The notes: generated from the sequence alone by a model not told the origin. Shown: positions 8,563 to 18,147, counted from the first letter of the stretch. The stretch: DNA of 64,000 nt from Candidatus Hydrogenedentota bacterium (GCA_016791475.1 JAEUWI010000032.1:1-64000); one strand, 5' to 3'. Numbers and translations are program-made.

Positions 8563-9726
8563 ATGGACAATACAACCCCCCAAACGCCGGAAAACCAGCC
8601 CGAACTGGTTCGACCCCCGGTGAACTACCTGCAACTTGTGTCCAGTTTACTGGTTATTCTGCTGGTGGCTTCCAATCTGGTCACCTGGCTTCATTTCCGG
8701 CATAAGCTCGCGGGCTCCAGTGCAACGGCCTCAACTTCGGTCTCGGAAGCGCCGGCCAATCCGGCGAGTCCGGCACCGCAGCCGCCGCTGGAGAACGTGT
8801 ATCGGATTACCAACGGGCACGATCATCTGTACAAGCTGGAGCATCTGGACAAGTACCTGGCGGCCGCGGAGACGCTCGGCGTGACGCGCACACTTTTCGT
8901 GGCCAGTTCCGAGTTTACCTTTGAAGGCAAAGGCGCGAAGGACAAGCTGAACGACTGGAGTTCAAAGGAAATTCTCACGGCGGCGAAGAAGCATCCGGGC
9001 AAGATCATACCCTTCGTCACGCTTCACCCGGATGATCCGGCGAAAATTGAGCTGTTGAAGGGCTATATGGCGGAAGGGGCCATGGGCCTGAAGCTCTACA
9101 CGGGGCACAGCAATTTTTACGATCGAAAGCTGGATGCCGATGAAATGATGCCGGTCTATGCCTTCTGCGAGGAGAACGGCCTGCCCATCGTGTGGCACAT
9201 CAACATGGACAAATACGGCGACGAATTCGAACGGGTGATGGAGAAGCACCCGAAGATGTACGTGCTCCTGCCCCACTTCGGTGTGGGCTTCTGGAAGCCG
9301 GAGGGCAAGGTGATCAAGCAAATGGAGGCGATGCTGGCGAAGTATCCCAACCTGTATGTGGATACGAGCTTCGGCACGCGCGAGATCCTGGTGGGCGGTC
9401 TGGAGAAGGTCAGCGATAATCCGGACATATTTAAAGAATTTTACCGGAAGAACCAGGATCGTATTGTCTGGGGCACGGATATGGTGGTGACGGGCAACTC
9501 GGAGAAGACCCAGGCCTGGATCACGTCGGTCATTCGGGCCTGCCGCGATCTCCATGAGAAGGATCACTATACCTTCTGGATGGCCGCTCAGGGCTCCAAG
9601 TACGCCTATGCCGGGGGGAAGAACATCTACGGGGAGTTTCGCGGTCTCGGGTTGCCGCCGGAGATCTTGAAAAAGATCTATGAAACCAATATCGACAAAC
9701 TGCTGGCGGGATTAAAGAAGCCGTAG
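8563..9726 (+). CDS. Membrane-anchored amidohydrolase-family protein
   Basis: A 387-residue protein when started at the ATG at 8563; an upstream TTG at 8461 stays in frame but gives a poor N-terminus. One membrane helix (LVSSLLVILLVASNLVTWL, about residues 23-41) anchors it, then a Pro/Ala-rich linker leads to an amidohydrolase-2-like TIM barrel: NGHDHL near the start (HxH-like), MGLKLYTGH, VWHINMD, LPHFG and a late WGTDMV with the typical metal-binding Asp. The family hydrolyses C-N or decarboxylates ring acids; the substrate is unknown. It likely acts outside the cytoplasm. It converges with the leftward sigma/pseudopilin gene. Confidence 0.75.
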   Translation: MDNTTPQTPENQPELVRPPVNYLQLVSSLLVILLVASNLVTWLHFRHKLAGSSATASTSVSEAPANPASPAPQPPLENVYRITNGHDHLYKLEHLDKYLAAAETLGVTRTLFVASSEFTFEGKGAKDKLNDWSSKEILTAAKKHPGKIIPFVTLHPDDPAKIELLKGYMAEGAMGLKLYTGHSNFYDRKLDADEMMPVYAFCEENGLPIVWHINMDKYGDEFERVMEKHPKMYVLLPHFGVGFWKPEGKVIKQMEAMLAKYPNLYVDTSFGTREILVGGLEKVSDNPDIFKEFYRKNQDRIVWGTDMVVTGNSEKTQAWITSVIRACRDLHEKDHYTFWMAAQGSKYAYAGGKNIYGEFRGLGLPPEILKKIYETNIDKLLAGLKKP

Positions 9727-9759
9727 TCGGGGATAGCGGAACCGCCCCCTCTCCTCCCC

Positions 9760-11352
9760 TCAGCCCCCGCCGAGGAGTTCCCGCACGCCCGGGGTTACGG
9801 GAAAGGCCGAGCCGAATCGCACGGGTTCCACGTGGCCATCGAGATAGAGGACATTGGCGCTGTCCGGATCACGCCCGAATACACTGGCGGTGACCCGCTC
9901 AAACATGATGGGGATGGCCGCGCGGGTATTGGCCGCGGCCAGGGGATCGCTGCGTTTGGCGACGAAGAAGTACTCCACGTCTTTCTTCAGGCGCCGGAGC
10001 ATTTTGTCCGCCGTATCGATGTCGGATTGGATATCGGGTGGCGTCGGGCTTTCCAGCGCGGATTTGAAGGCCGCCAGGGCCGCTTCGTCGAGCAGGACGT
10101 AGCCGGTGTAGACGTAGGAGCGGGCCATGAGGGCGTGGGCCGTGTTGAAGTCCGGCGGACTCGCTTCGAGGGCGTTTTTCATGGCCTTTACGAGTTCGGG
10201 GTCGTTGAGGCTGGGCCGCACCAGCAGGGCGGGATCTTTAATGTAGCGCGGGTAGAGCTGTCGCAAATCGGGCACCCAGGCGCCGGGCACATCGGTAACC
10301 ATGGGCGGAAACTGGTTGGCTTCCGACTGGGCGCTGTATTCCAGCAGCGCCTTACCGATGGTTTCCAGGTTCTCCGCGCCCGCAGCCTGCCGGGCCGCTT
10401 CCAGAGAGCGGGAAATGGTGGGCAGCAGGATAATGGCGATGATGGCAATAATAAAAATCGGCACGGTGACCTGCATGAAACGGAAGCCCCAGGTGGCGAT
10501 GCGCTCTTCCTGGGCCTCGTGGCCGGCGCGGAGGTGATCTTCCGTCTGCGCGGCCAGGTTTTCGGGGGGATGGACCTCCGGAAGTTCGCGAATGGCTTCC
10601 AGCGTGGCGCTCTCCGCGGCGGCCAGCGCCGCGCCCTCCTTCAGGGCGGCAATGGCGGCGGCCAGCTTTCGCTGGCGTCCGGGCGAAAGCAGATTGAGCT
10701 GTCGGCGCCGGATGTTGTCGCGCAGGCCCTTCGGGACGGGTGAGGCGGTGGCGACCCCGGATGGCTGGGCAATGCGGTCGCAGGCGTCCAGGAGGAGTCT
10801 TTCCGCGCGGCGGCGAGAGAGGTTCAGACTCTCGCCCAGTGCGGCCGGATGCAGACCGACCACGCAGGCCAGCAGCACGGCGGCCCGTTCCTTAAGGGTA
10901 AGGGCTTTCAGGGCGTTCACGAGCGCGGCGTTTCGGTCGTGGCGTTCCGTTTCCACCGCCGACGCGTCATCGTCCCAGGCGGACCATTTGTCATCCCGCG
11001 CGGGGGCCATGCCGCCCCGGAGGATGTTGTCCCAGGAAGAGCGCTTCTGCTGCTGCTGGCGACGGGCGTGTTCCAGGGCTACGAGGGTGGCCGTGCGGAA
11101 GATCCAGTCCTTTACGGAAGGCGCCTTGCGCAGCCGGGCGAGATTGTTGACCGAAAGCGCCAGGGTGCGCTGGAACAATTCCGAAGCGCGCTCGGGATCG
11201 CCGGTGAGCCAATAGAGATAGTTGTAGAGCGGCCGCTCAACATGCTCGATCAGGGGGCGGCACGAGGCGGGATCGCCCTTCTTAATTTCGGCCAGAAGCG
11301 GTCGCGCATCGATATCGGGATTGTTATGGGTAACCTGCGTTTCCGTAGTCAT
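9760..11352 (-). CDS. ECF sigma-like domain fused to a pilin-like helix and H-X9-DG domain
   Basis: A 530-residue protein; the start MTTETQ was preferred over an upstream frame start with low-complexity Pro/Ile residues. Residues ~15-95 resemble sigma70 region 2 (PLYNYLYWLTGDPERASELFQRTL), and ~140-195 resemble region 4 (ALTLKERAAVLLACVVGLHPAALGESL). After a charged linker comes one membrane helix (PIFIIAIIAIILLPTI), immediately followed by SLEAARQAAGAENLETIGKAL, which is strikingly like the N-terminal helix of DUF1559/type II pseudopilins. The C-terminus carries NVLYLDGHVEPVRFG, the pattern of the H-X9-DG pilin-associated domain. Each half is familiar; the fusion is not. Function inferred: a membrane-tethered sigma-like regulator. 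Confidence 0.7.
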   Translation of the reverse strand: MTTETQVTHNNPDIDARPLLAEIKKGDPASCRPLIEHVERPLYNYLYWLTGDPERASELFQRTLALSVNNLARLRKAPSVKDWIFRTATLVALEHARRQQQQKRSSWDNILRGGMAPARDDKWSAWDDDASAVETERHDRNAALVNALKALTLKERAAVLLACVVGLHPAALGESLNLSRRRAERLLLDACDRIAQPSGVATASPVPKGLRDNIRRRQLNLLSPGRQRKLAAAIAALKEGAALAAAESATLEAIRELPEVHPPENLAAQTEDHLRAGHEAQEERIATWGFRFMQVTVPIFIIAIIAIILLPTISRSLEAARQAAGAENLETIGKALLEYSAQSEANQFPPMVTDVPGAWVPDLRQLYPRYIKDPALLVRPSLNDPELVKAMKNALEASPPDFNTAHALMARSYVYTGYVLLDEAALAAFKSALESPTPPDIQSDIDTADKMLRRLKKDVEYFFVAKRSDPLAAANTRAAIPIMFERVTASVFGRDPDSANVLYLDGHVEPVRFGSAFPVTPGVRELLGGG

Positions 11353-11460
11353 CGTTTCCACGCGTGGGTAGTTGGGAATGAGGTGCTGCGGCGGCCGGCG
11401 GCACACCGCCCGGCTCAAGGCTAAAGGGTAGCAGAGTCGATGGCGGGGATGAAAGATGAA

Positions 11461-11580
11461 GGGGGTTGAAGGATGAAATGGGATAGGACGGATAGGACGA
11501 ATAAGGATCAACGAGTCAAACTTATCGATATGACTCTTTCTACCCGTCCTTTTTCAACCTTCAGATTTCATCCTTCATCC
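11461..11580. repeat. Degenerate inverted repeat with GGATAGGAC-type nonamers
   Basis: Left arm has TTGAAGGATGAAA and GGATAGGAC repeats; the right arm has CGTCC, TTTCATCCTTCA and related complements. It fills the gap between two leftward genes and belongs to the same 9-base-period family seen at 37.5, 44.25, 51.6 and 53.8 kb. Confidence 0.55.
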
Positions 11581-11581
11581 T

Positions 11582-12961
11582 TCAAAGGGTCCAGCCTTCG
11601 CGATAGGGCGGATTGATCAGGGCGTTGGCTTCGGCGTTGTTGGTCACCTTCAGGTTGTCGCCGTCCCATTCGAGACGGTGATCCTTCATGCGGATCGCCA
11701 GCACGCCGATGAGCACCATTTCCGTGAGGGGGCCGCCATATTCGAAGCTGGCGCTCGCGGGCTTGCCGTCTTTGCAGGCGCGGACCCAGTCCTGCTCGTG
11801 GGGGGCGCTGTTCTGGGCCACGCGCTCGATGGTTGGCGCGGGATCGGTGTAGGCCTTGCGCCGGGCCTCGGGCAGGATCTGGGCCCCGCCCGCGCCGTGG
11901 GACTTGTGGAGGATGATGCCTTTTTCGCCGATGAGCAGGGCGCCATTGTTGGGCAACTCGAAATCGCCGGGCAGCCCGTCCGGAATCGGAGGCATGAGGC
12001 GACCATCGAACCAGGTGAGCTTTACCGGCGGCTTGTCGCCCCGGGCAGCAAACTGGTAATTCACCACACAGGCCCGGGGATAGGTCTCGGCCGCGATCTC
12101 GGGGATGTCGTGGGTCGTGGCGGCATGGACACTGGTGGGGTGGCCGAGATCGAGCGCATAGAAGGACGGGTCCAGGATGTGACAACCCATATCGCCCAGA
12201 GGGCCTGTGCCGAAGTCGTAGAACCCGCGCCAGCTCAGGGGGTGGTAGATGGGGTGATAAGGCCGCATGGGCGCCGGGCCGATCCAGAGATCCCAATTCA
12301 GGGATTCCGGGACGGGCGGAGTGTCTGTTGGCCGCGCCATGATGGGGAAGTCCGACCAGGGATCGCCGCCCACGGGGCGATCGCTCCAGGCAAGTACTTC
12401 ACGCACCGGACCGATGGCGCCGTCGTCGATCCACTCCTTTACCAACCGGATCTCGTTGGAAGAATGGCCCTGGTTGCCCATCTGGGTCTGGATACCCGCT
12501 TCGCGGGCCGCTTTCGTGATGGTGCGGACCTCGTGGAGCGTGTGGGCCAGGGGCTTCTGGCAATAGAGGTGCTTGCCATTCTGGATGGCCGCCATGCAGA
12601 TCACCGCGTGGGTGTGATCCGGCGTGGCCACGATGAGCGCATCGAAGTCCTTGCCCGCTTTATCGAACATATCGCGGTAATCGACGAAGCGCTTCGCGCC
12701 GGGATAGAGATCGAAGATTTTTCCCGCGTGGTTATGGTCCACGTCGCACAGGGCCACAATGTTTTCCGTGGCCGCGCAGGCGGCGATATTATTGCGGCCC
12801 ATGCCGCCGATGCCGACCGCCGCAACGTTGAGTTTTTCATTGGGGGAGATCTTGCCGGGCACCACGTTGGCGGTGTTCACCTTCGTGGTGGCGCAGGCCG
12901 ACAGGGTGGCGGTGGTCGTGGCGGCCAGGAAAGCGCGGCGGGTCAGATCGTGGTGCTGCAT
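11582..12961 (-). CDS. Gfo/Idh/MocA-family oxidoreductase (Tat/lipoprotein signal)
   Basis: A 459-residue protein starting at MQHHDL, with GGAGAG 7-8 bases upstream. TRRAFLAATTTATLSAC combines a twin-arginine signal with a lipobox-like Cys. The Rossmann motif VGIGGMGRNN follows, then IVATPDHTH and the family signature CQKPLAHT (EKPL-like; Glu replaced by Gln). The C-terminal GFO_IDH_MocA_C domain is present. These enzymes oxidise or epimerise sugars and inositols using bound NAD(P); exported members are common in Planctomycetes-like bacteria. The Gln at the position usually Glu in EKP is a mild oddity. Substrate is unknown. Confidence 0.9.
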   Translation of the reverse strand: MQHHDLTRRAFLAATTTATLSACATTKVNTANVVPGKISPNEKLNVAAVGIGGMGRNNIAACAATENIVALCDVDHNHAGKIFDLYPGAKRFVDYRDMFDKAGKDFDALIVATPDHTHAVICMAAIQNGKHLYCQKPLAHTLHEVRTITKAAREAGIQTQMGNQGHSSNEIRLVKEWIDDGAIGPVREVLAWSDRPVGGDPWSDFPIMARPTDTPPVPESLNWDLWIGPAPMRPYHPIYHPLSWRGFYDFGTGPLGDMGCHILDPSFYALDLGHPTSVHAATTHDIPEIAAETYPRACVVNYQFAARGDKPPVKLTWFDGRLMPPIPDGLPGDFELPNNGALLIGEKGIILHKSHGAGGAQILPEARRKAYTDPAPTIERVAQNSAPHEQDWVRACKDGKPASASFEYGGPLTEMVLIGVLAIRMKDHRLEWDGDNLKVTNNAEANALINPPYREGWTL

Positions 12962-13375
12962 GGGGTCTCTCTCCGTGAATGGGGTTCGCAGGCCATGATA
13001 GGGAAAATTCGAGGCGAGATCTAGTTGGCGGATCGACCACGGAAGGGCACGGAAATTCACGGAAGGGGGAAGACGAACGGAGGATCGATTTCGACCGCAG
13101 GGTGCGGCAGAATCGGTGGACTGGTGATCCATGGAGTGCTGCGTGCACGGCCAAATACTAATTTAGTAGGAATTAGTATGAAATTAGTATTTCCTAAGTC
13201 GTTTATCTACAAATACTTAACAGCCAATTTTTGTCTCAAGACGAATGGAGACCGAGACAAACAAGCACGTTTCTCTGCCCATCGGCATGCCATCACGCAT
13301 GTGCTGGCGCAACTTGGCGCGGGCGGCGCTTGACAGTTTTACAGATTTATGCGACGATGAAGGCGAAGGAGCTTG
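12962..13375. other. Divergent intergenic region with AT-rich ATTAGTA repeats
   Basis: No gene is seen in these ~410 bases. Near 13030-13070 lies a copy of the CACGGAA-type repeat that also occurs at 16605. At 13155-13200 three ATTAGTA/TACTAAT heptamers sit close together in a strongly AT-rich island, which could be an operator. TTGACA at 13330-13335 with a weak GACGAT at 17 bases spacing may be the promoter of the next gene. Confidence 0.45.
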
Positions 13376-14497
13376 GTGAGCGTTATGAAATTTACGGCAT
13401 TCTTAGGCAAGGGGCTGCTTACGGCGGGCGTGGCGGCTGCGGGATTGTCCACCGGAAACTGGGCCCGTGAAACGGTCCACAGTTCGCCGTTGCGGGTGCA
13501 GCAGGCGAGTTTCGTGCCGCAGGCATCGACGCCGGCCGTGCCCGACGCCATGATTCCGGCCACGCAGGAAAGTCTCCTCCACTATAAGTTTGTGCCGGGG
13601 GAGCGCACCTATTACCGGCTTCAGGCGGACATCAGCGGGGCGGGCATCGAATCGCTGGCGGGCTCCAGCGGCGTGGCGATGGGTCTGGGCGGGGACATGC
13701 AGGTAATCACCGAAAGTGTGGACAGCTCGGGAAATGGCCACCTGGACATCCGCTTTGACAACGTGGTGATGCAGGGGAGCTTTATGGATGAACCCGTGAA
13801 CCTGAGCCATTCCATGGCGGGCACAGAGTATCAATACGGCAACGAGCACATAAGCACGGCGTCGGGCGATTCGATCAAGGGGATTCCCCAGCTCGAATTT
13901 TTCAACACGCCCACGAAGGCGGTTGTTGCGCCGTCGGGCGATGTGCTGCAGGTGTCGGGTGCGCGGGGGATGGATCAGATGATCTCGCCGGAAACGATCC
14001 TGGCCAGTGTGCAGTTTCCCGAAGGCGACCTGAACCCGGGATTTCAGTGGACCTCCGATTTCGGGATGCCGGTGCCGGGGGTGGACGGACTCGTCAGCAG
14101 CCAGGCCGTCAATACACTGGAAGGCTTCAATCTCTATCGGGGCCGTTACTGCGCCCTGATCCGGCAGACCCTGAAATCGCAACAGAAAGACGGCCAGATC
14201 ACCTCACCCGAGAGCGCTTTGGGCGAGGGGATGAACTTCAGCATGCCCAGCTTCGATCTGGCGGGCGAAAATCTAATTTACTTTGACGTGGAAAACGGGA
14301 AGCTGGTGCAGGCGGATCTGAACCTTAACTTCTCCATGGCCATCGGCGAGGAATTGAAGGTCGTGGCGCAATCGCTGGACCTGTATGGCAAGCTGCTGAA
14401 CGAACTTGAGGGCGGCAAGACCGCCGACGAGCAGCCCCAGGAAGACCTGCTGAATCTGGGGCTGAAAATCGCGGGCTCGCTTTCCATCGTGGACTAA
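13376..14497 (+). CDS. Secreted protein of unknown function (DUF6263-like)
   Basis: About 373 residues. AGGAG at 13366-13370 best fits a GTG start at 13376; the ATG at 13385 is possible but 14 bases away. The N-terminus (FLGKGLLTAGVAAAGLSTGNWA) is a signal peptide. The rest is a beta-rich, soluble domain: LHYKFVPGERTYYRLQAD, then alternating strands with many Gly/Ser and a C-terminal segment LDLYGKLLNELEGG. The opening resembles DUF6263-type proteins, whose role is not known. Neighbouring genes on both strands are exported oxidoreductases. No catalytic motif is recognised. Confidence 0.6.
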   Translation: MSVMKFTAFLGKGLLTAGVAAAGLSTGNWARETVHSSPLRVQQASFVPQASTPAVPDAMIPATQESLLHYKFVPGERTYYRLQADISGAGIESLAGSSGVAMGLGGDMQVITESVDSSGNGHLDIRFDNVVMQGSFMDEPVNLSHSMAGTEYQYGNEHISTASGDSIKGIPQLEFFNTPTKAVVAPSGDVLQVSGARGMDQMISPETILASVQFPEGDLNPGFQWTSDFGMPVPGVDGLVSSQAVNTLEGFNLYRGRYCALIRQTLKSQQKDGQITSPESALGEGMNFSMPSFDLAGENLIYFDVENGKLVQADLNLNFSMAIGEELKVVAQSLDLYGKLLNELEGGKTADEQPQEDLLNLGLKIAGSLSIVD

Positions 14498-14605
14498 GCA
14501 GTTCGAGAAGAGCAGGGTTCTGCCCGATCTCTCCTTCCTGCCGTAGTTGCATCCCGCGCCCGCACCCCTTATTCTGGCTTCTCACACAACGAGAGAGGCT
14601 TTTCC

Positions 14606-16591
14606 ATGCAACACTCCGATCCCGTCAATCGTCGCCGCTTTCTGAAATCCCTGGGCGGCGCCAGTGCCGCCAGTCTGGGTTATTCCGTGATGGTCCAGGC
14701 GGATGATCTCGTCTCACCGGCGACCGAAGCTGTAATACCGGCAAAGCCCGGCTTTGAGGCTATCGCACCAACCGCGCCCCTGAAAAACCGGATCGTCGGC
14801 GAGCTCAACATGACCCTCGTGGAACTGGAGTGCGATCTTCTGGTGGCCGGGGGCGGCATGGCGGGCGTGTGCGCGGCCATCGCCGCGGCGCGGCACGGGT
14901 CCAAAGTGATTCTGGTGCAGGATCGCTCGCGCCTCGGCGGCAACGCCAGCAGCGAAGTGCGGATGCACATCGTGGGCGCGGATCACCATGGCAACCGCTC
15001 CGGGTGGCGGGAGGGCGGCATCCTGGAAGAGCTGCGCCTCGAAAACGCCATGCGCAATCCGCACCACGCCTGGGAACTCTTCGATTTCATGCTCTATGAC
15101 AAGGTGATATCCGAGCCGAATATCACCCTGATTCTGGATACCTTCGTTTTTGGCGCGGAGGTTCAGGACGGGCGCATCGTGAGCGCTGCGGCGCGCTCGG
15201 ATAAGACGGAGCACATTTACCACATCAAGGCGCCCTACTACGCGGACTGCACGGGCGACTGCCGCCTGGGCCTGGAGGCGGGCGCGAAGATTCGCCTGGG
15301 CCACGAGAGCCGCGCCGAGTTCAACGAGCCCCTGGCGCCGGAGGTGGGCGGCACCGGCACCCTCGGCAGCAGCATTCTATTTACGGCGAAGGACTACGGC
15401 AAGCCCATGGCCTTCACGCCGCCGACCTGGGCGCGGAAGGTGACCAAGGATCACCTGAAGTTTCGCGGCGTGGGTTCGTGGGAGTATGGCTACTGGTGGA
15501 TCGAGTGGGGCGGACACATTGACGCCATCCGCGACAACGAGCGCATCCGCTTCGAGCTGCTCTCCATCGTGATGGGCGTGTGGGACTACATCAAGAACTC
15601 CGGGGACAAGCCCGAGAGCGCAAACTGGGCCATGGACTGGGTGGGGATGATCCCCGGCAAGCGGGCCAGCCGTCACCTGGAAGGGCCCCATATCCTCACG
15701 CAACAGGATTGCATGGGCCTGAACCCGCCCTTTGATGACGCGGCGTGCATCGGCGGGTGGCCCTTCGACAACCACCCGCCCACAGGTTTCGACGATCCCG
15801 AGATTCCGCCCTATGTCTCCATCAAGATTGCAGAGGTCTACAACATTCCCCTGCGCAGCATGTTCTCCGTAAACGTGGACAACCTCTTCATGGCGGGGCG
15901 CAACATCAGCAATACCCACGTGGCTTTTGGGTCCACCCGCGTCATGGCGACCTGCGCGGTGGAGGGCCAGGCCATCGGCACGGCGGCGGCGCTGTGTAAA
16001 CAGCAGGGCCTGCTGCCCAAGGACTTCGTGGCAGACAGGGAACGGCTGCGCGATTACCAGCAGGTGCTCCTGCGCGACGACCAGACGATTAAGAACGTGA
16101 AGAACGAAGACCCCCTGGATCTCGCGCGCACGGCGACGGTTACGGCGTCCTCCGAAGTGGAGGGCAGTCTGGCCGCCAACGTGATCAATGGCTGGGTACG
16201 CGACATGGAAGGCGAATGGAAGAATCGCTGGGGCGGTGAAATGGGCCCCGAAGGCGCGTGGCTCGATTTGAGCTGGCCAGCGCCGCAGCGTATCAGCCAT
16301 GTGCAACTCTGCTTCGACTCCGCGTTCTACCGCCAGCTCACGCTGACGGAGCAGTTCAGTGCACGGAAGAACCAGGTGGACGGCGTACAACCGGAATTGG
16401 TGAAGGACTATCGTGTGCTCGTTAAGACCGCGCCCGAGGCTGAGTGGACGGTGGTGGCGGAGGCGCAGAACAACCACCAGCGAATCCGGCGGCATGATTT
16501 CGCGGCGGTGGATGCCGTGGCGGTGCGGGTGCATGTCACGGGCGTGTACGAAGGCTATGCGCGGATCTATGAAGTGCGGTGCTACGCATAG
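14606..16591 (+). CDS. Exported FAD-dependent oxidoreductase with discoidin-like C-terminus
   Basis: A 661-residue protein. NRRRFLKSLGGASAASLG is a Tat signal, expected for an enzyme exported with its flavin. Residues 75-115 (CDLLVAGGGMAGVCAAIAAA, then RSRLGGNASSE) form the FAD-binding Rossmann fold of the FAD_oxidored family, and MAGRNISNTHVAFGSTRVM is the matching late flavin contact. Residues ~505-661 begin TVTASSEVEGSLAANVING and look like an F5/8 type C (discoidin) sugar-binding module. Family members oxidise sugars or related polyols; substrate unknown. ~110 bases separate it from the upstream secreted protein; an operon is possible. Confidence 0.85.
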   Translation: MQHSDPVNRRRFLKSLGGASAASLGYSVMVQADDLVSPATEAVIPAKPGFEAIAPTAPLKNRIVGELNMTLVELECDLLVAGGGMAGVCAAIAAARHGSKVILVQDRSRLGGNASSEVRMHIVGADHHGNRSGWREGGILEELRLENAMRNPHHAWELFDFMLYDKVISEPNITLILDTFVFGAEVQDGRIVSAAARSDKTEHIYHIKAPYYADCTGDCRLGLEAGAKIRLGHESRAEFNEPLAPEVGGTGTLGSSILFTAKDYGKPMAFTPPTWARKVTKDHLKFRGVGSWEYGYWWIEWGGHIDAIRDNERIRFELLSIVMGVWDYIKNSGDKPESANWAMDWVGMIPGKRASRHLEGPHILTQQDCMGLNPPFDDAACIGGWPFDNHPPTGFDDPEIPPYVSIKIAEVYNIPLRSMFSVNVDNLFMAGRNISNTHVAFGSTRVMATCAVEGQAIGTAAALCKQQGLLPKDFVADRERLRDYQQVLLRDDQTIKNVKNEDPLDLARTATVTASSEVEGSLAANVINGWVRDMEGEWKNRWGGEMGPEGAWLDLSWPAPQRISHVQLCFDSAFYRQLTLTEQFSARKNQVDGVQPELVKDYRVLVKTAPEAEWTVVAEAQNNHQRIRRHDFAAVDAVAVRVHVTGVYEGYARIYEVRCYA

Positions 16592-16636
16592 CGGGGAATA
16601 TTAACCACGGAAATGCGCGGAAGTTCACGGAAAGAG

Positions 16637-16762
16637 TTTCCCACAGATGAACGCAGATGGACACAGATAGATCACGAAACATCCTCTATCCTTTGTGATC
16701 TTTGCGTTATTTGTGGTTCCTCTTCCTCTTACCTGTGTTCATCTGTGTCCATCTGTGGGAAA
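16637..16762. repeat. Inverted repeat of CACAGATG units
   Basis: Two ~32-base arms face each other: TTTCCCACAGATG... on the left and its near complement ending CATCTGTGGGAAA on the right, with ~60 bases between. It lies between convergent genes, so it may act as a bidirectional stop, but the ACAGATGxACACAGAT unit is also typical of dispersed intergenic repeats. Confidence 0.75.
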
Positions 16763-16783
16763 ATCTTCTCTATTTCCCACTCT

Positions 16784-18043
16784 TCACCCCGGATACCCCT
16801 TCGCCTCGCCGCTCCGCATCGACTCAAAGGCCATGAGCATCGTGGCCACGTTCTCCACGCCCACGTCCACATTGCAGATCGTGTTCACGTCCTTCGTCTG
16901 GACGTGCTGTAGAAATGACCGCACCGCCCAGCGCGTGTCGTCCCCCTCGATCTCGAATTCAGTCGGTTCGCCTCGGAAATCCCACGGATCCGTGCTCACC
17001 AGCAGCGTCTTGCCACTGGTCACGGCATCCGCGCCGTCGGGGTTGCCGCTGCCCGCCGCCGCATCGGGCACGCCCGCGCCCTCCCGATAGAGCAGACACT
17101 TGTTGCGCGTGATGAGCAGCGAGCCCTTGGTGCCCATGATCAATTCCGACGCCCCCTCAAAGGCGTTGTTCAGGATGGCGGACCATGTGGCGCGCACGGT
17201 GTAGGGCTCGTCTGATTTGGTCGGATCGGTCAGCGCGTACTCATAGGTGCAGAAGACATTGTCTTCCGCCTCGCGGCCATCGCGCCAGTAGTCGATGCCG
17301 CCCGTGGCCCATACCCGCTTCGGTGGCGTACCCAGGATTCGGTTCACCACGTCCATCTGGTGGCTGCCGAGTTCCGTGAAGAGGCCATGGGAGTATTCGT
17401 CGTAGAGTCGCCAGTTCAGCTTGCGCTCCAGCGCGGCATGGCGCGAATCTTCCGGGCCGATGGGCAGATCGCGCTTCCACGGATGGTTGCGATGCCACTG
17501 GCACTTCACCGCCGTGATGCGCCCAATCATCCCGCTCGACGCCATGGCGACGGCCTGTTCATAGACCGGATTCGCACGGCGCTGCAGCCCCACCTGGAAC
17601 ACCGCGCCGACGGCCTTCACCCGCGCCGCAAGATCCCGAGCATCGGCCAGCGAATGACACAGACTTTTCTCGCAATACACGTGCGCCCCCGCGTCCAGCG
17701 CTTTTATGCAAAATTCATGGTGCAGATGCAGCGGCACCGCCACAAAAACCGCCTCCGGCTTCGCCTCCGCCAGCATCGCGTCGTAATTCTCAAAAGTAGC
17801 AACCCCATCCCCGGCATACTTCGCGCCATACTTCAGGTGCGGCGGGTAGTCATCGCAAATGGCCACCAGCTTCGCCTCCGCCAGATCGGTAAGCTTCCGG
17901 ATCAGGTCCGATCCGCGTCCACCCGTCCCCACCACGGCACAGCGAACCGGCGCAGCGCCCTCCGCGGAGGCCAGCAAGGGAGCCGCCGCCAGAGACGCGG
18001 CGGAAGCGGCGAGGAAGGTGCGGCGTGTGGAATCACTCTTCAT
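16784..18043 (-). CDS. Gfo/Idh/MocA-family oxidoreductase (Tat signal)
   Basis: A 419-residue protein. STRRTFLAASAASLAAAPLL is a Tat signal; CAVVGTGGRGSDLIRKL is the NAD(P)-binding motif; FVAVPLHLHHEF and VYCEKSLCHS (EKP-like, Pro replaced by Ser) follow. The C-terminal domain carries KCQWHRNHPW and ELGSHQMDVVNRILG, the H-x-D type active-site region seen in this family. It probably acts on a sugar or polyol outside the cytoplasm. It converges with the FAD oxidoreductase and diverges from the sigma-fusion gene at 18198. Confidence 0.9.
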   Translation of the reverse strand: MKSDSTRRTFLAASAASLAAAPLLASAEGAAPVRCAVVGTGGRGSDLIRKLTDLAEAKLVAICDDYPPHLKYGAKYAGDGVATFENYDAMLAEAKPEAVFVAVPLHLHHEFCIKALDAGAHVYCEKSLCHSLADARDLAARVKAVGAVFQVGLQRRANPVYEQAVAMASSGMIGRITAVKCQWHRNHPWKRDLPIGPEDSRHAALERKLNWRLYDEYSHGLFTELGSHQMDVVNRILGTPPKRVWATGGIDYWRDGREAEDNVFCTYEYALTDPTKSDEPYTVRATWSAILNNAFEGASELIMGTKGSLLITRNKCLLYREGAGVPDAAAGSGNPDGADAVTSGKTLLVSTDPWDFRGEPTEFEIEGDDTRWAVRSFLQHVQTKDVNTICNVDVGVENVATMLMAFESMRSGEAKGYPG

Positions 18044-18147
18044 ATTGCCTACTTTAACCCTTGCGATTTATTCGCGCAACGTGAGCCATCGCACGTCAAC
18101 AAGCCCTTTGATCTTCCCCCCATGTTCCCAAATGCCTCATCGTGCCG

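Noticed and set aside
10499-11352. Splitting the 9.76-11.35 kb gene into a sigma factor gene and a pilin gene
   Set aside because: The frame is continuous with no stop, no internal ribosome site near the linker and steady codon use, so a real fusion is more likely on the present sequence.
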